Assembly: GCF_000174815.1 (NCBI RefSeq)
Contig: NZ_ACNN01000005.1
Span: forward strand, 228,149 to 292,148
Length of the DNA: 64,000 bases
Reading direction: 5' to 3'
From: Porphyromonas endodontalis ATCC 35406
GTDB lineage: Bacteria; Bacteroidota; Bacteroidia; Bacteroidales; Porphyromonadaceae
Within the stretch, counting starts at the first letter, position 1; every line of letters begins with the position of its first letter. Below are positions 9,131 to 16,813 of the stretch, piece by piece. Under the pieces are notes generated by a model that was not told the DNA's origin, made no database searches, and saw only the letters and a list, made by a program, of their open reading frames with translations. The translations under genes were made by a program, and so were the position numbers.

Positions 9131-10330
9131 ATGGCAGGTCTCTACCTACATGTCCCATTCTGTAAGAGTCGTTGTGCCTATTGCGCATTTTACTCGCAAA
9201 CAAATACCCGGCAGCAAGAGGCTTTTGTAGCTGCTCTCTGTCGGGAGTTGGAGCTACGTCGGGAAGAATTAGCCCCCTCTATCTCTATTGAGACCGTCTA
9301 CTTTGGTGGAGGTACTCCCTCGCTTCTCTCTCCGTCTCAGCTTGAGAAAATCGTGGATACAATCCGGCGGGTTTACTCCCCCGAGCCCGATGCGGAATGG
9401 ACTTTGGAGGGGAATCCCGATGATCTAACGCCCGAGTATGCCCATGCTCTTCGCCTTTTGAGATTCAATAGAGTGAGCCTTGGAGTACAAAGTTTTTGTG
9501 ATGAAGAACTTCGCTTTTTAGGGAGGCGGCACACAGCGCGGCAGGTGTATAGCGCGATTGAAGCCCTACGAACAGCCGATTTTTCCAATATAAGTATCGA
9601 CCTTATTTACTCCTTACCGGGGCAGAGCCATCAGCTTTGGCAGCAAAATCTATCTTCTGCATTAGTCCTCGAGATACCCCATATTTCTGCCTATAACCTG
9701 ACCTACGAAGAGCATACTCGCCTCACGCATCTTGCGCGCCGTGGCTCTATAGAAAAGCAATCGGACGAGGACGCCTTACGCGATTATTACTATCTGGTAG
9801 ATACTCTCCACGGGCGAGGGTACGATCATTACGAGCTATCCAATTTTGCCTTTCGGGGGATGCACTCTCGCCATAACTCCTCTTATTGGGATCGAGTGCC
9901 CTATCTTGGTTTTGGTCCTTCGGCACATAGTTACCTCCCCGAGAGTAGGTATGCCAATGTTGCTCACCTCCATCGTTACATAGAGTACCTACAACAAGGT
10001 ACTACGGCAATAGATTTTCGGGAGGACTTATCCCCTACTGATTGCTTTAATGAGATCATTATGACGGGGCTTAGAAGAGCAAAAGGGGTTGATTTACAGA
10101 ATGTTTCCGAAGTTTTTGGGCGTAAGAAGTTATCTTTTTTACAGACTGCAAGCGAACCCTACCTAGCCCAAGGTTTACTCATACTCGACAGTAGTTCTCA
10201 GTACTCCATAGAGGCTCCTTCTCCCTCTATTTGCAAAGAGAGAGTTGCAAATGAGGGGCAATTTTTACGTGCTTCTAGGGAGGGAATGGTGGTTATTGAC
10301 TCTATTATTAGCGATCTTTTCCTCTTGTAG
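9131..10330 (+). CDS. hemW: HemW-like radical SAM heme chaperone
   Basis: Radical SAM protein of the HemW (formerly HemN-like coproporphyrinogen oxidase) family; HemW binds heme and hands it to targets. The N-terminus YLHVPFCKSRCAYCAFYS carries the CX3CX2C [4Fe-4S] motif (residues 11-18), followed by YFGGGTPSLL and the IDLIYSLPGQ block. At 399 residues it has the usual length. HemW proteins lack the extra fourth cysteine of true HemN, and here F follows the third Cys (CAF), which fits HemW. ATG at 9131, 11 bases after the GHL10 gene. Confidence 0.88.
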   Translation: MAGLYLHVPFCKSRCAYCAFYSQTNTRQQEAFVAALCRELELRREELAPSISIETVYFGGGTPSLLSPSQLEKIVDTIRRVYSPEPDAEWTLEGNPDDLTPEYAHALRLLRFNRVSLGVQSFCDEELRFLGRRHTARQVYSAIEALRTADFSNISIDLIYSLPGQSHQLWQQNLSSALVLEIPHISAYNLTYEEHTRLTHLARRGSIEKQSDEDALRDYYYLVDTLHGRGYDHYELSNFAFRGMHSRHNSSYWDRVPYLGFGPSAHSYLPESRYANVAHLHRYIEYLQQGTTAIDFREDLSPTDCFNEIIMTGLRRAKGVDLQNVSEVFGRKKLSFLQTASEPYLAQGLLILDSSSQYSIEAPSPSICKERVANEGQFLRASREGMVVIDSIISDLFLL

Positions 10331-10449
10331 TAGGGAAATCCCCCTCTAGTAGAGATTTTGTTTTCTGTATTATCTACCTGATAACTAGCTTGTTGCATAA
10401 TTCCATCTTCGTCGCACTAAAAAATATTCCCAGAAAATAATACCTACTT

Positions 10450-10480
10450 ATTGGTAGTTTCAAATTAATTACTACCTTTG
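10450..10480 (+). promoter_or_regulatory. Promoter of the ferredoxin gene
   Basis: TTG (10451-10453), a 19-base spacer, then TACCTTTG (10473-10480): a full Bacteroidetes-type promoter. The expected transcript has a leader of about 50 bases before the ATG at 10538. Confidence 0.75.
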
Positions 10481-10537
10481 CAATGTCTAAAGAGAGACAG
10501 GAACAATACGAATAACAACAATAAAGGATTAAGGATT

Positions 10538-10705
10538 ATGGCTTACGTAATTTCTAATGACTGTGTAGCTTGCGGAACTTGCATCAACGAATGCCCCGTG
10601 AGTGCAATTTCTGAAGGCGATATCTATAAGATTGACGCTGATACTTGCATCGATTGCGGTTCTTGCGCTGCAGCTTGCCCATCAGAAGCTATCTCACAAG
10701 CATAA
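10538..10705 (+). CDS. 2[4Fe-4S] ferredoxin
   Basis: A 55-residue soluble electron carrier of clostridial type. Two complete cluster motifs are visible: CVACGTCINECP (residues 9-20) and CIDCGSCAAACP (38-49), each CX2CX2CX3CP. I chose ATG 10538 (MAYVISND) because it is the standard ferredoxin N-terminus; the same frame runs upstream toward the promoter. It has its own strong promoter and a clean terminator, so it is a single-gene unit. Its likely role is to accept electrons from fermentative oxidoreductases; no partner is next to it. Confidence 0.95.
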   Translation: MAYVISNDCVACGTCINECPVSAISEGDIYKIDADTCIDCGSCAAACPSEAISQA

Positions 10706-10748
10706 GCACCTTCTTTAGGTAGCTTACCCTACAAACGAAAGAGAGATA

Positions 10749-10789
10749 ATCTCCATCCGAGTTTCATACTTGGGTGGAGATATTTTTTT
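10749..10789 (+). terminator. Terminator after ferredoxin
   Basis: A 10-bp stem (10749-10758 with 10772-10781, ATCTCCATCC paired with GGGTGGAGAT, one G-T pair) followed by seven T. Beyond it, 10790-10942 shows no gene or clear signal. Confidence 0.85.
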
Positions 10790-10942
10790 GTAGAGCTGTT
10801 GTTATTTCTTCTGTATCTACCTCTCTCAATGAATTAGGCTCGGAGGGCTCCAGCTAGTGACGGTTGTAGAGGATTTCGTTGCTCCGCTATCCCTTGAGTA
10901 TGCTCTCCCTACTTACCTTATACCTACTACTAAGTAGGTAGT

Positions 10943-13003
10943 CTATAACGCTAAATCAATACCATATAGATGAGCCGGTGAGGCGAATGGCGGCTTCATT
11001 TCCTTTGTGATTTCCAGAGTAAAGGGCGCCCCTACAGCCGGGAGTTGGATGCTCTTGTGCCAAAGTTGGATTTGAGGGAGAGGGGTAATGTGCGCCTCCA
11101 TAGAGCGGCTCTCGCGATTGTATAGCTTGACTAGGAGGGTATGGGAGCCTTTTGGGAGAGGGAGGCGTAGCGTGTGTTGGTGCAACCCTCCCGACTCTTG
11201 GGGTCGATAAATTGCCCCTGCTACAATGGTGCCATCCACGAGGCAAAGCATCCCCTCCGAGAACTGAATCTCTAGAGGAAGTACTAGATCTCGGTCTGCC
11301 GTGAGGGTGTAGCGTAGGTAGCGTGCAGAGCCTTGGGATACTTTTTCTTGATACGCAAACGATACCGGAAGGGTGCGCCACAGATCGGGATTGAACTCAT
11401 CTTTTTGCGTGAATTTGGCGGGGAGTGTACCAAATCGGCCGCCGGAGGAAACCACAAGGAGCTGCTGCCAATGGAGAGCTTTGAGGGGTGTTTGGTAGAG
11501 GGAGGAGTCCGCCGAAAGAAGTGCTATCACTTGCTTTTTCCCGGCTATGTTTAGCTGTATGTTTTTCCCTTTTTCCTCTTTTGTGAAAGATAGGGTAGCC
11601 TCTTGCTTCCCACGTTGGGGATGCCAGCGATACCCTACGATGCTACGATACCCTGTATAGTAGTCTATCTGCGAATGGGCGTATAGAGCCTCGGCTTCTA
11701 GAGGATAGAGCCGCTTCGCATTGTGGGGTGGGGTAATGAGGGATAAGGGGCGGTCGAAGTGGAGGGCGAGTACCGTGTAATAATCTTCGGGAGCTGCCTC
11801 CTCTAGCGTAAAGGAGATAACCCCTTTTGTTTGTTTTTGGTGAATTATTTTTCCCTTCCCTCGGAGCGTTTGGATACGGAGCATTTCCCCTTTAATCGGG
11901 GGGAGAATAATCTCTTTTTTCTCTCTATCATAGGGGACAAAAAGGTATAAGATTTTACCATCGGGGGTAACGGTCGCGAGGGGCAACCCTTCCCTTACGC
12001 CCCATGGGGAGGGCTGAGTTTGGTAGATGGCTTGTTGGATGGGGGCCATCCAGTCTCCGATGCGTTGCAGCACCTCTCTCTCAAAGTCTACTATTTTGCC
12101 ACTACCCATAGGGCCGATGTTTAACAGATATTTGCCACCACCGGATACCACACTTAGCAGAGATTGTAACTTCTCTTGTACTTTGTCTTCCACTTTTCCG
12201 CGTTCTTGCCAAGAGCGATAGCCCCAAGTTTCGTCAAATATGGAGGCTGCTGTTTGCCAAGGCATGACCATGGAGTAATCGGGATACTCGTTGTCTGCCA
12301 TCACACAGAAGTCCGCAAAGTCGTTGCCCAAGCGCCCACTTACCATGCATTGGGGCTGCAAACTGTGTACGAGTTGGTACATTTCTCTACTCTGGCTCTG
12401 CTGCATCGACCCCATATCGAACCACAATTCGTCCACGGGTCCATACTGAGTCAGCAACTCACGTACCTGCTTTAGGTTGTATTCGTGGTGTAGAGGGGTG
12501 ATGGGATCGGCATTGTGAGACGAGAATGGCATGGCGTAGGGGTAGTGCCAATCAATGAGCGAGAAGTAGAGTCCAAAGCCTAGACCTGCCTGATGGCACG
12601 CGGCTGCAATTTCTCCCACGAGGTCGCGATGAGCCGGCGTGGCATCGTATGAATTGTATGGAGTGGTAGCTGTACGCCAGAGGCAGAAGCCATCGTGGTG
12701 CTTGCTTGTGATGACAATGGAGCGCATCCCGGCCCTTTGGGCTAGTTGCACGATCTCTTGTGCGGAAAAGTCTTTGGCGTTGAATTGCTCGGTAAGTGCC
12801 TCATATTCGTCGGAGAATCCCACCCCAAAGGTAAGTATCTGCTCGGAGTAGCCCCTCTTTACGGGGGTGCCTTGCCATACTCCGCCGGCTACGGAGTATA
12901 GTCCGTAGTGAATGAAGAGGGAGTACTTATCGCCCAACCAATCTGCCCAAGCAGAACCAACTGAGAGTAGGGTGAGGAGGAGTGCTAGAAATAAATTACG
13001 CAT
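10943..13003 (-). CDS. Secreted GH29 alpha-L-fucosidase
   Basis: Predicted exported exo-fucosidase of 686 residues that releases terminal L-fucose from host-type glycans. A Sec signal peptide ends at AWA (residue 20). The GH29 barrel follows: YSLFIHYGLYSVAGG, the KHHDGFCLW block (101-109) and ELWFDMG (192-198), whose Asp-196 is the expected nucleophile. The C-terminal 350 residues, from about 340, are beta-rich with at least one galactose-binding-like or accessory module. It lies alone, divergent from the lipoprotein gene at 13251; locus B repeats separate the two promoters. Whether it prefers alpha-1,2 or 1,3/1,4 linkages cannot be told by eye. Confidence 0.92.
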   Translation of the reverse strand: MRNLFLALLLTLLSVGSAWADWLGDKYSLFIHYGLYSVAGGVWQGTPVKRGYSEQILTFGVGFSDEYEALTEQFNAKDFSAQEIVQLAQRAGMRSIVITSKHHDGFCLWRTATTPYNSYDATPAHRDLVGEIAAACHQAGLGFGLYFSLIDWHYPYAMPFSSHNADPITPLHHEYNLKQVRELLTQYGPVDELWFDMGSMQQSQSREMYQLVHSLQPQCMVSGRLGNDFADFCVMADNEYPDYSMVMPWQTAASIFDETWGYRSWQERGKVEDKVQEKLQSLLSVVSGGGKYLLNIGPMGSGKIVDFEREVLQRIGDWMAPIQQAIYQTQPSPWGVREGLPLATVTPDGKILYLFVPYDREKKEIILPPIKGEMLRIQTLRGKGKIIHQKQTKGVISFTLEEAAPEDYYTVLALHFDRPLSLITPPHNAKRLYPLEAEALYAHSQIDYYTGYRSIVGYRWHPQRGKQEATLSFTKEEKGKNIQLNIAGKKQVIALLSADSSLYQTPLKALHWQQLLVVSSGGRFGTLPAKFTQKDEFNPDLWRTLPVSFAYQEKVSQGSARYLRYTLTADRDLVLPLEIQFSEGMLCLVDGTIVAGAIYRPQESGGLHQHTLRLPLPKGSHTLLVKLYNRESRSMEAHITPLPQIQLWHKSIQLPAVGAPFTLEITKEMKPPFASPAHLYGIDLAL

Positions 13004-13023
13004 ATTGCCTTCGGATTTCTAGG

Positions 13024-13031
13024 CAAAGATA
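13024..13031 (-). promoter_or_regulatory. -7 box of the fucosidase promoter
   Basis: Minus strand reads TATCTTTG about 20 bases before the fucosidase ATG, so the 5' leader would be very short. No clear -33 box; the upstream bases are locus B repeat units. Confidence 0.5.
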
Positions 13032-13043
13032 CGAATCTATTTG

Positions 13044-13175
13044 GGCTGAAAAATATTTTTTTCTTGCCTGGTTTTGGAAAATATCTCACTCGGTTTTTGG
13101 AAATTTCTTGCCCTATTTCTTTTTCAAAACCACCCACAAAAATCGCCAATTCTCACCTGCTTCTTTTTTGGCGCT
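13044..13175. repeat. Degenerate 22-base-period tandem repeat, locus B (6 units)
   Basis: Six back-to-back units of exactly 22 bases start at 13044, 13066, 13088, 13110, 13132 and 13154. The first three are clearly alike: GCCTG or a variant, a T or A stretch, GGAAA, then a T-rich end in CTT. The array fills the space between the divergent promoters of the fucosidase and the lipoprotein gene. Confidence 0.7.
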
Positions 13176-13192
13176 GTTTGTAGGTATTTTAA

Positions 13193-13200
13193 TATCTTTG
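13193..13200 (+). promoter_or_regulatory. -7 box of the lipoprotein gene promoter
   Basis: TATCTTTG 50 bases before the ATG at 13251. A TTTG at 13167-13170 is 22 bases upstream, slightly longer than the usual spacing. Confidence 0.55.
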
Positions 13201-13250
13201 CGCCAGGTGGTTTTTGAGACACCATTATTATTTACTAAATAGAGGGTTGT

Positions 13251-14084
13251 ATGAGTAGAAGTAAGCTTCTCGTAGTTGCCGTTTTTTGTTGCATTACCTC
13301 GTTGTTTGTAGGGTGCTTGCCTCCTCAGTATTCAGTAGAGGAGGTGAAATGGGAAGAAGAGAATCCCGAACCGCAAACGTCTCTATATGCAGTGTATGGT
13401 TTTCGTCTTATAAAGCCGGAGATAGAGCTACTCCAAAAGAATGCTTCTCGCATGGTATATTTGGAGTATCGTCACAAAATTCCTAGCAATTATTGGGTTT
13501 CATTAAAAGAAACTAAGGAAGAGGCTAAGAGAAAAGCCCATATAGTCTGTAGTGATGATTCGGATAAAAGAGCTCTCTTCGACAGCATTGCTCGCTCCTA
13601 TGGCGACATGTGGCATCCACATCCAAGCGAAAGGAGGTTGCTTTATACGCAAGTGTATAATGTGGATAAGGTCACAAATATCTCCGTCTTTGCTCTAGAA
13701 GATTGGAGTGATAGGTACCCTAAGGGGAGTTGTATGGACGATAACTTCAAATTCATTTCGGGATCTCCCGATTCCTACATCCGCAATGGCTATCACCTGG
13801 ATAGTGAAACAGTAGACAAGGCTAGGGCAGGCTTTGAGTATTGGTCTTGGACCGCTCTCTATGATGCTCTATCTTCGTCTTATGTTGCCTTGCCTGTTTG
13901 TGGTAAACTCTCTGAGATCGATTTTCATCAGTATGACCTATTAGGCTATGATTATAACCTTGGTCTCTTAGAACCCATAGAGCAGAGTATCCATCCCAAA
14001 CGGCAGATTGCCGTAGAGATTACTTATAAAGATGGAACAAAGAGCCGCCTGACCACATCCTACTGCAAGCCTTCTAATGGGTGA
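13251..14084 (+). CDS. Lipoprotein of unknown function
   Basis: A 277-residue protein with a lipoprotein signal peptide: basic start MSRSK, a hydrophobic core and a lipobox LFVGC with Cys near residue 22. The mature part is mixed alpha/beta, rich in Tyr, Ser and charged residues, with no transmembrane segment and no motif I recognise. Only four Cys follow the lipobox, at scattered positions, so no conserved pairing can be claimed. It has its own -7 box and is divergent from the fucosidase. I cannot assign a family. Confidence 0.8.
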   Translation: MSRSKLLVVAVFCCITSLFVGCLPPQYSVEEVKWEEENPEPQTSLYAVYGFRLIKPEIELLQKNASRMVYLEYRHKIPSNYWVSLKETKEEAKRKAHIVCSDDSDKRALFDSIARSYGDMWHPHPSERRLLYTQVYNVDKVTNISVFALEDWSDRYPKGSCMDDNFKFISGSPDSYIRNGYHLDSETVDKARAGFEYWSWTALYDALSSSYVALPVCGKLSEIDFHQYDLLGYDYNLGLLEPIEQSIHPKRQIAVEITYKDGTKSRLTTSYCKPSNG

Positions 14085-14143
14085 TACCCTGCCGTACCTC
14101 TAGCGTATTTTGCCCCGAATGCAGCTATTTGCCGAGAATAGGC

Positions 14144-14151
14144 TACTTTTG
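14144..14151 (+). promoter_or_regulatory. -7 box of the efp promoter
   Basis: TACTTTTG fits TAnnTTTG; the efp ATG is 85 bases downstream, giving a leader of about 80 bases. No -33 box at the proper distance. Confidence 0.4.
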
Positions 14152-14236
14152 TAGTCGAGAGTGTTTTTGCTTGCTAGTAGCGCATGGCTCTTGCATTGCA
14201 TACGAAGAATAATTGATAATAAGATAGATAGACCTA

Positions 14237-14803
14237 ATGGCTACAACTGCAGATTTTAGAAATGGTATGTGCCTCGATATCGATGGACAATACTTTTTCA
14301 TCGTAGAGTTCCTCCATGTAAAACCCGGCAAAGGCCCTGCTTTCGTTCGTACGAAATTGCGTAATGTGGCTACAGGCCGCATTCTTGACAAGACTTGGAA
14401 TAGCGGTGTAAAGGTAGAGGAAGTACGCATCGAGCGTCGCCCTTACCAATTCCTCTACAAGGATGATATGGGGTATAACTTTATGCACACAGAGACTTTT
14501 GAACAGATCACTATCCCCGGAGAAGGGATCGAAGGTGTGCAATTCCTCAAAGAGGGTGATACGGTAGAAGCAATGGTACATGCACAGAGCGAAACCGTGC
14601 TTACTTGCGAGCTTCCCCCTCACGTAGTGCTCCGTGTTACCTATACCGAGCCGGGTATCAAGGGTGATACAGCAACCAACGCCCTCAAGCCTGCAACCGT
14701 AGAAACGGGTGCTGAGGTGCGTGTTCCCCTCTTCATCAACGAGGGTGAACTTATCGAGGTAGATACTCGTGATGGTTCTTATGTTAGCCGCGTAAAAGAG
14801 TAA
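14237..14803 (+). CDS. efp: Elongation factor P
   Basis: Binds stalled ribosomes between the P and E sites and helps form peptide bonds at polyproline stretches. At 188 residues it has the standard three-barrel length. It opens [20 protein letters not shown]; the modification loop is near residues 30-36 ([12 protein letters not shown]), with the conserved Lys in PGKGPAF as the probable tip residue. The C-terminal OB fold ends [14 protein letters not shown], the diagnostic EF-P signature. No epmA, epmB or earP is nearby. A strong terminator follows directly. Confidence 0.97.
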   Translation: MATTADFRNGMCLDIDGQYFFIVEFLHVKPGKGPAFVRTKLRNVATGRILDKTWNSGVKVEEVRIERRPYQFLYKDDMGYNFMHTETFEQITIPGEGIEGVQFLKEGDTVEAMVHAQSETVLTCELPPHVVLRVTYTEPGIKGDTATNALKPATVETGAEVRVPLFINEGELIEVDTRDGSYVSRVKE

Positions 14804-14825
14804 TTTCTCTTTTATCCTCAATAAG

Positions 14826-14873
14826 ACTAGGCTTGGGCTACTGTAGAAGGTAGCTCAAGCCTAGTTTCTTTTG
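14826..14873 (+). terminator. Terminator after efp
   Basis: A 16-bp stem (14826-14841 with 14850-14865) with one G-T pair and an 8-base loop, followed by TTTCTTTT. Confidence 0.85.
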
Positions 14874-15081
14874 TGACTTCCCCTCCCCAGAAACCTCTCT
14901 CTCGGAATAGGGTGCCATTGACGGAAGTCGACTACCAAGAAGTCTAAAAAAGAAAGACCCACCTTCGCAAAAGAAAGGTAGGTCTCCATGCTAAATCAAA
15001 ACGAATCTTTCCCTAAGAGTTTAGTGTCTTTGGAGGAATGCTTTTATTTCTAGGGAAGGGGTAGCCTTTTTATTTGTACGA

Positions 15082-15303
15082 TCAGTACTCTTCTTCGTTG
15101 AAGAAGAAGTCTTCGTCTCTAGGGTAATCCGGCCAAATGTCTTCGATAGATTCGTATATCTCTCCCTCGTCTTCTATCTCTTCGAGTATCTCTATGACCT
15201 CAAGAGGAGCACCCGAGCGTTGTGCATAGTCTATAAGTTCATCTTTGGAGGCAGGCCATGGGGCATCGTCCAAGGTAGAGGCTAATTCAAGTGTCCAATA
15301 CAT
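15082..15303 (-). CDS. DUF2795-like small acidic protein
   Basis: A 73-residue, strongly acidic, probably cytoplasmic protein. It resembles a Bacteroidetes-wide family annotated DUF2795; the core WPASKDELIDYAQRSGAP (residues 16-33) and the acidic end IEDIWPDYPRDEDFFFNEEEY are as I remember them from relatives. Function is unknown. It has its own promoter, which overlaps the 3' end of the adenosyltransferase gene, and it is separated from that gene by 70 bases. It is probably expressed independently. Confidence 0.85.
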   Translation of the reverse strand: MYWTLELASTLDDAPWPASKDELIDYAQRSGAPLEVIEILEEIEDEGEIYESIEDIWPDYPRDEDFFFNEEEY

Positions 15304-15355
15304 AATCAGTTCGTGTTGCTATTAAATAGGTTCGGCTTCCGCCACTTATCGCGCG

Positions 15356-15386
15356 CAAAAGTAGTATTTATTTCTATTTTACACAA
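15356..15386 (-). promoter_or_regulatory. Promoter of the DUF2795 gene
   Basis: On the minus strand TTG (15386-15384), a 20-base spacer and TACTTTTG (15363-15356). The -33 part lies inside the last codons of the adenosyltransferase gene. Confidence 0.7.
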
Positions 15387-15940
15387 TGTTTTTGCCAAGT
15401 AATTTCCGGCTCACCACGGCGATGAGATTCATAGCGAGCAAGGGCAAAGAAGTAGTCGCTCAGTCGATTGATATAACGCTCTAGGGGTTCATCTACGGGT
15501 ACTTCTTCCTCTAATCGGTACAAAAGACGCTCTACACGGCGAGTTACCGTGCGGCACACATGGCAGAGAGCGGCACTGCGTCCGCCTGCCGGCAAGATGA
15601 ATCCCGTCATGGGCGGGGTTGCCTCGTCTAATTGATCTACCCACCCCTCAAGGGCAATGATAACCTCTTCGGAGACTTGAGAAAAGGCTTTTAGTTCTCG
15701 ACTAGAGGTGTCCGTTGCAAGATTGGAACCTATCACGAAGAGATTATTTTGGATAGCGGCGAGTTGCTCAGCCGAAGAAGTTTCTAACTCCTCTGCGCGC
15801 AGTAAGCCGATAAAGGAGTTGAGTTCGTCTACAGAACCATAGCATTCGAGACGGAGGTCGCTCTTCTTGATGCGTTGCCCTCCTACCAGCGAGGTAGTAC
15901 CTCGGTCGCCTGTGCGAGTATACAGATTACTTTTTGCCAT
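15374..15940 (-). CDS. PduO-type ATP:cob(I)alamin adenosyltransferase
   Basis: Makes adenosylcobalamin from cob(I)alamin and ATP, the coenzyme form needed by enzymes such as methylmalonyl-CoA mutase. The 188 residues match the PduO/MMAB family. The ATP-binding N-terminus TRTGDRGTTSLVGG (residues 8-21) is intact, as are GSVDELNSFIG and the C-terminal RYINRLSDYFFALARY. It follows the 15947 gene with only 6 bases between, so it is probably translated from the same mRNA. With the riboswitch near 41.5 kb it shows that this organism uses vitamin B12. Confidence 0.93.
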   Translation of the reverse strand: MAKSNLYTRTGDRGTTSLVGGQRIKKSDLRLECYGSVDELNSFIGLLRAEELETSSAEQLAAIQNNLFVIGSNLATDTSSRELKAFSQVSEEVIIALEGWVDQLDEATPPMTGFILPAGGRSAALCHVCRTVTRRVERLLYRLEEEVPVDEPLERYINRLSDYFFALARYESHRRGEPEITWQKHCVK

Positions 15941-15946
15941 ATCGTT

Positions 15947-16537
15947 TTATAGGGTCGACTTGTATTGTTGTGAATGAAATCGGGGGGACGAGATTACTAA
16001 TTGAGCCGAGGGGAGATCAATGCGGATCCCCGAGAGACGCCCCTCTTTGAAGTACTGAATCGTGCGCCTTTTTAGAGAAGGATTTTGCCAAGTAGCGACG
16101 AGTAATATCGCAGGAGTTGGCTCTTCTATTACTTGAGAGAGAGCTACCTCCTCCGTGATAAAGAAGAGGGAGAATAGGTCCCCCCGAGGGTAGGGTCCAT
16201 AGGGATGCCCTAAAGGCGAGGGGCATGTTGCACGCTGCAAGAGGGGTAATAGCTCTTGCATATAGCTACAGTATGCTCCCAAAACTTGTATTCTTTTTAT
16301 GGGATAATGAGCCGATATTCGGTAAAATAAAAAAGCGAGTCTGAGGTCATGTTTGCTCCTGCCATGACGATGTACAACCTCTCTTATGGAGGCAAATGCC
16401 GAATAGGGAGATTTTTCTTCCACTACACGTGTGAGCAACTCAAAGGCAAATGGAGAGTGCACACCATGCCCCCCGTGCGAGAAGCATTTGCGCCACAAAG
16501 ACTTGGCAGGTAGAGCAAGAGACGAATAGGATGTCAT
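15947..16537 (-). CDS. Divergent relative of a Bacteroidetes methyltransferase-like family
   Basis: A 196-residue protein of unknown function. Near the N-terminus, GGHGVHSPFAFELL (residues 22-35) matches a motif at the start of a Bacteroidetes family often annotated as SAM-dependent methyltransferases. The rest keeps the size, but the usual SAM-binding glycine motif (GxGxG) is not evident: IQVLGAYCSYMQELL takes its place. It may have lost catalytic function or may bind something else. I start it at ATG 16537, which overlaps the GNAT stop by one base (TGATG); a TTG one codon earlier is possible. It is followed by the adenosyltransferase gene. Confidence 0.7.
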   Translation of the reverse strand: MTSYSSLALPAKSLWRKCFSHGGHGVHSPFAFELLTRVVEEKSPYSAFASIREVVHRHGRSKHDLRLAFLFYRISAHYPIKRIQVLGAYCSYMQELLPLLQRATCPSPLGHPYGPYPRGDLFSLFFITEEVALSQVIEEPTPAILLVATWQNPSLKRRTIQYFKEGRLSGIRIDLPSAQLVISSPRFHSQQYKSTL

Positions 16538-16803
16538 CAAAGAGGATAATTGATGCGCTTGAGATAGGTTGCTGCGTAGCTACACTCGGGAGATACCTTC
16601 CATCCCCTCTTCTCAACAAGGAGCATCATCTCTTGCATGAGGTGGTGGGCTACGGATTGCCCCCGAAAAGCCTCTTCGGTAATGGTATGTAAGATGGTGC
16701 AAACTCCATCGTCAAGAGCGAACTCAATATGCCCGACTTCTATGTTGTCGGCATTATAGGCTCTTAGGATATTATCTCGTAATTGATAGTGAAGGTCGGT
16801 CAT
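16537..16803 (-). CDS. Small GNAT-like N-acetyltransferase (YjdJ type)
   Basis: An 88-residue single-domain protein of the short Gcn5-related family. It has the strands of the N-terminal half (VGHIEFALDDGVCTILHTI) and the acetyl-CoA loop region EEAFRGQSVAHHLMQEMM (residues 43-60), where RGQSVA corresponds to the RGxGxA/G pyrophosphate loop. The C-terminal CSYAATYLKR is typical of this small clade. Substrate unknown. It sits between the permease gene (10 bases upstream) and the methyltransferase-like gene (one base overlap), suggesting one operon. Confidence 0.85.
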   Translation of the reverse strand: MTDLHYQLRDNILRAYNADNIEVGHIEFALDDGVCTILHTITEEAFRGQSVAHHLMQEMMLLVEKRGWKVSPECSYAATYLKRINYPL

Positions 16804-16813
16804 GGGGGTGATT

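Noticed and set aside
14234..14821. 195-codon minus-strand frame opposite efp
   Set aside because: Antisense shadow; efp on the plus strand is certain.
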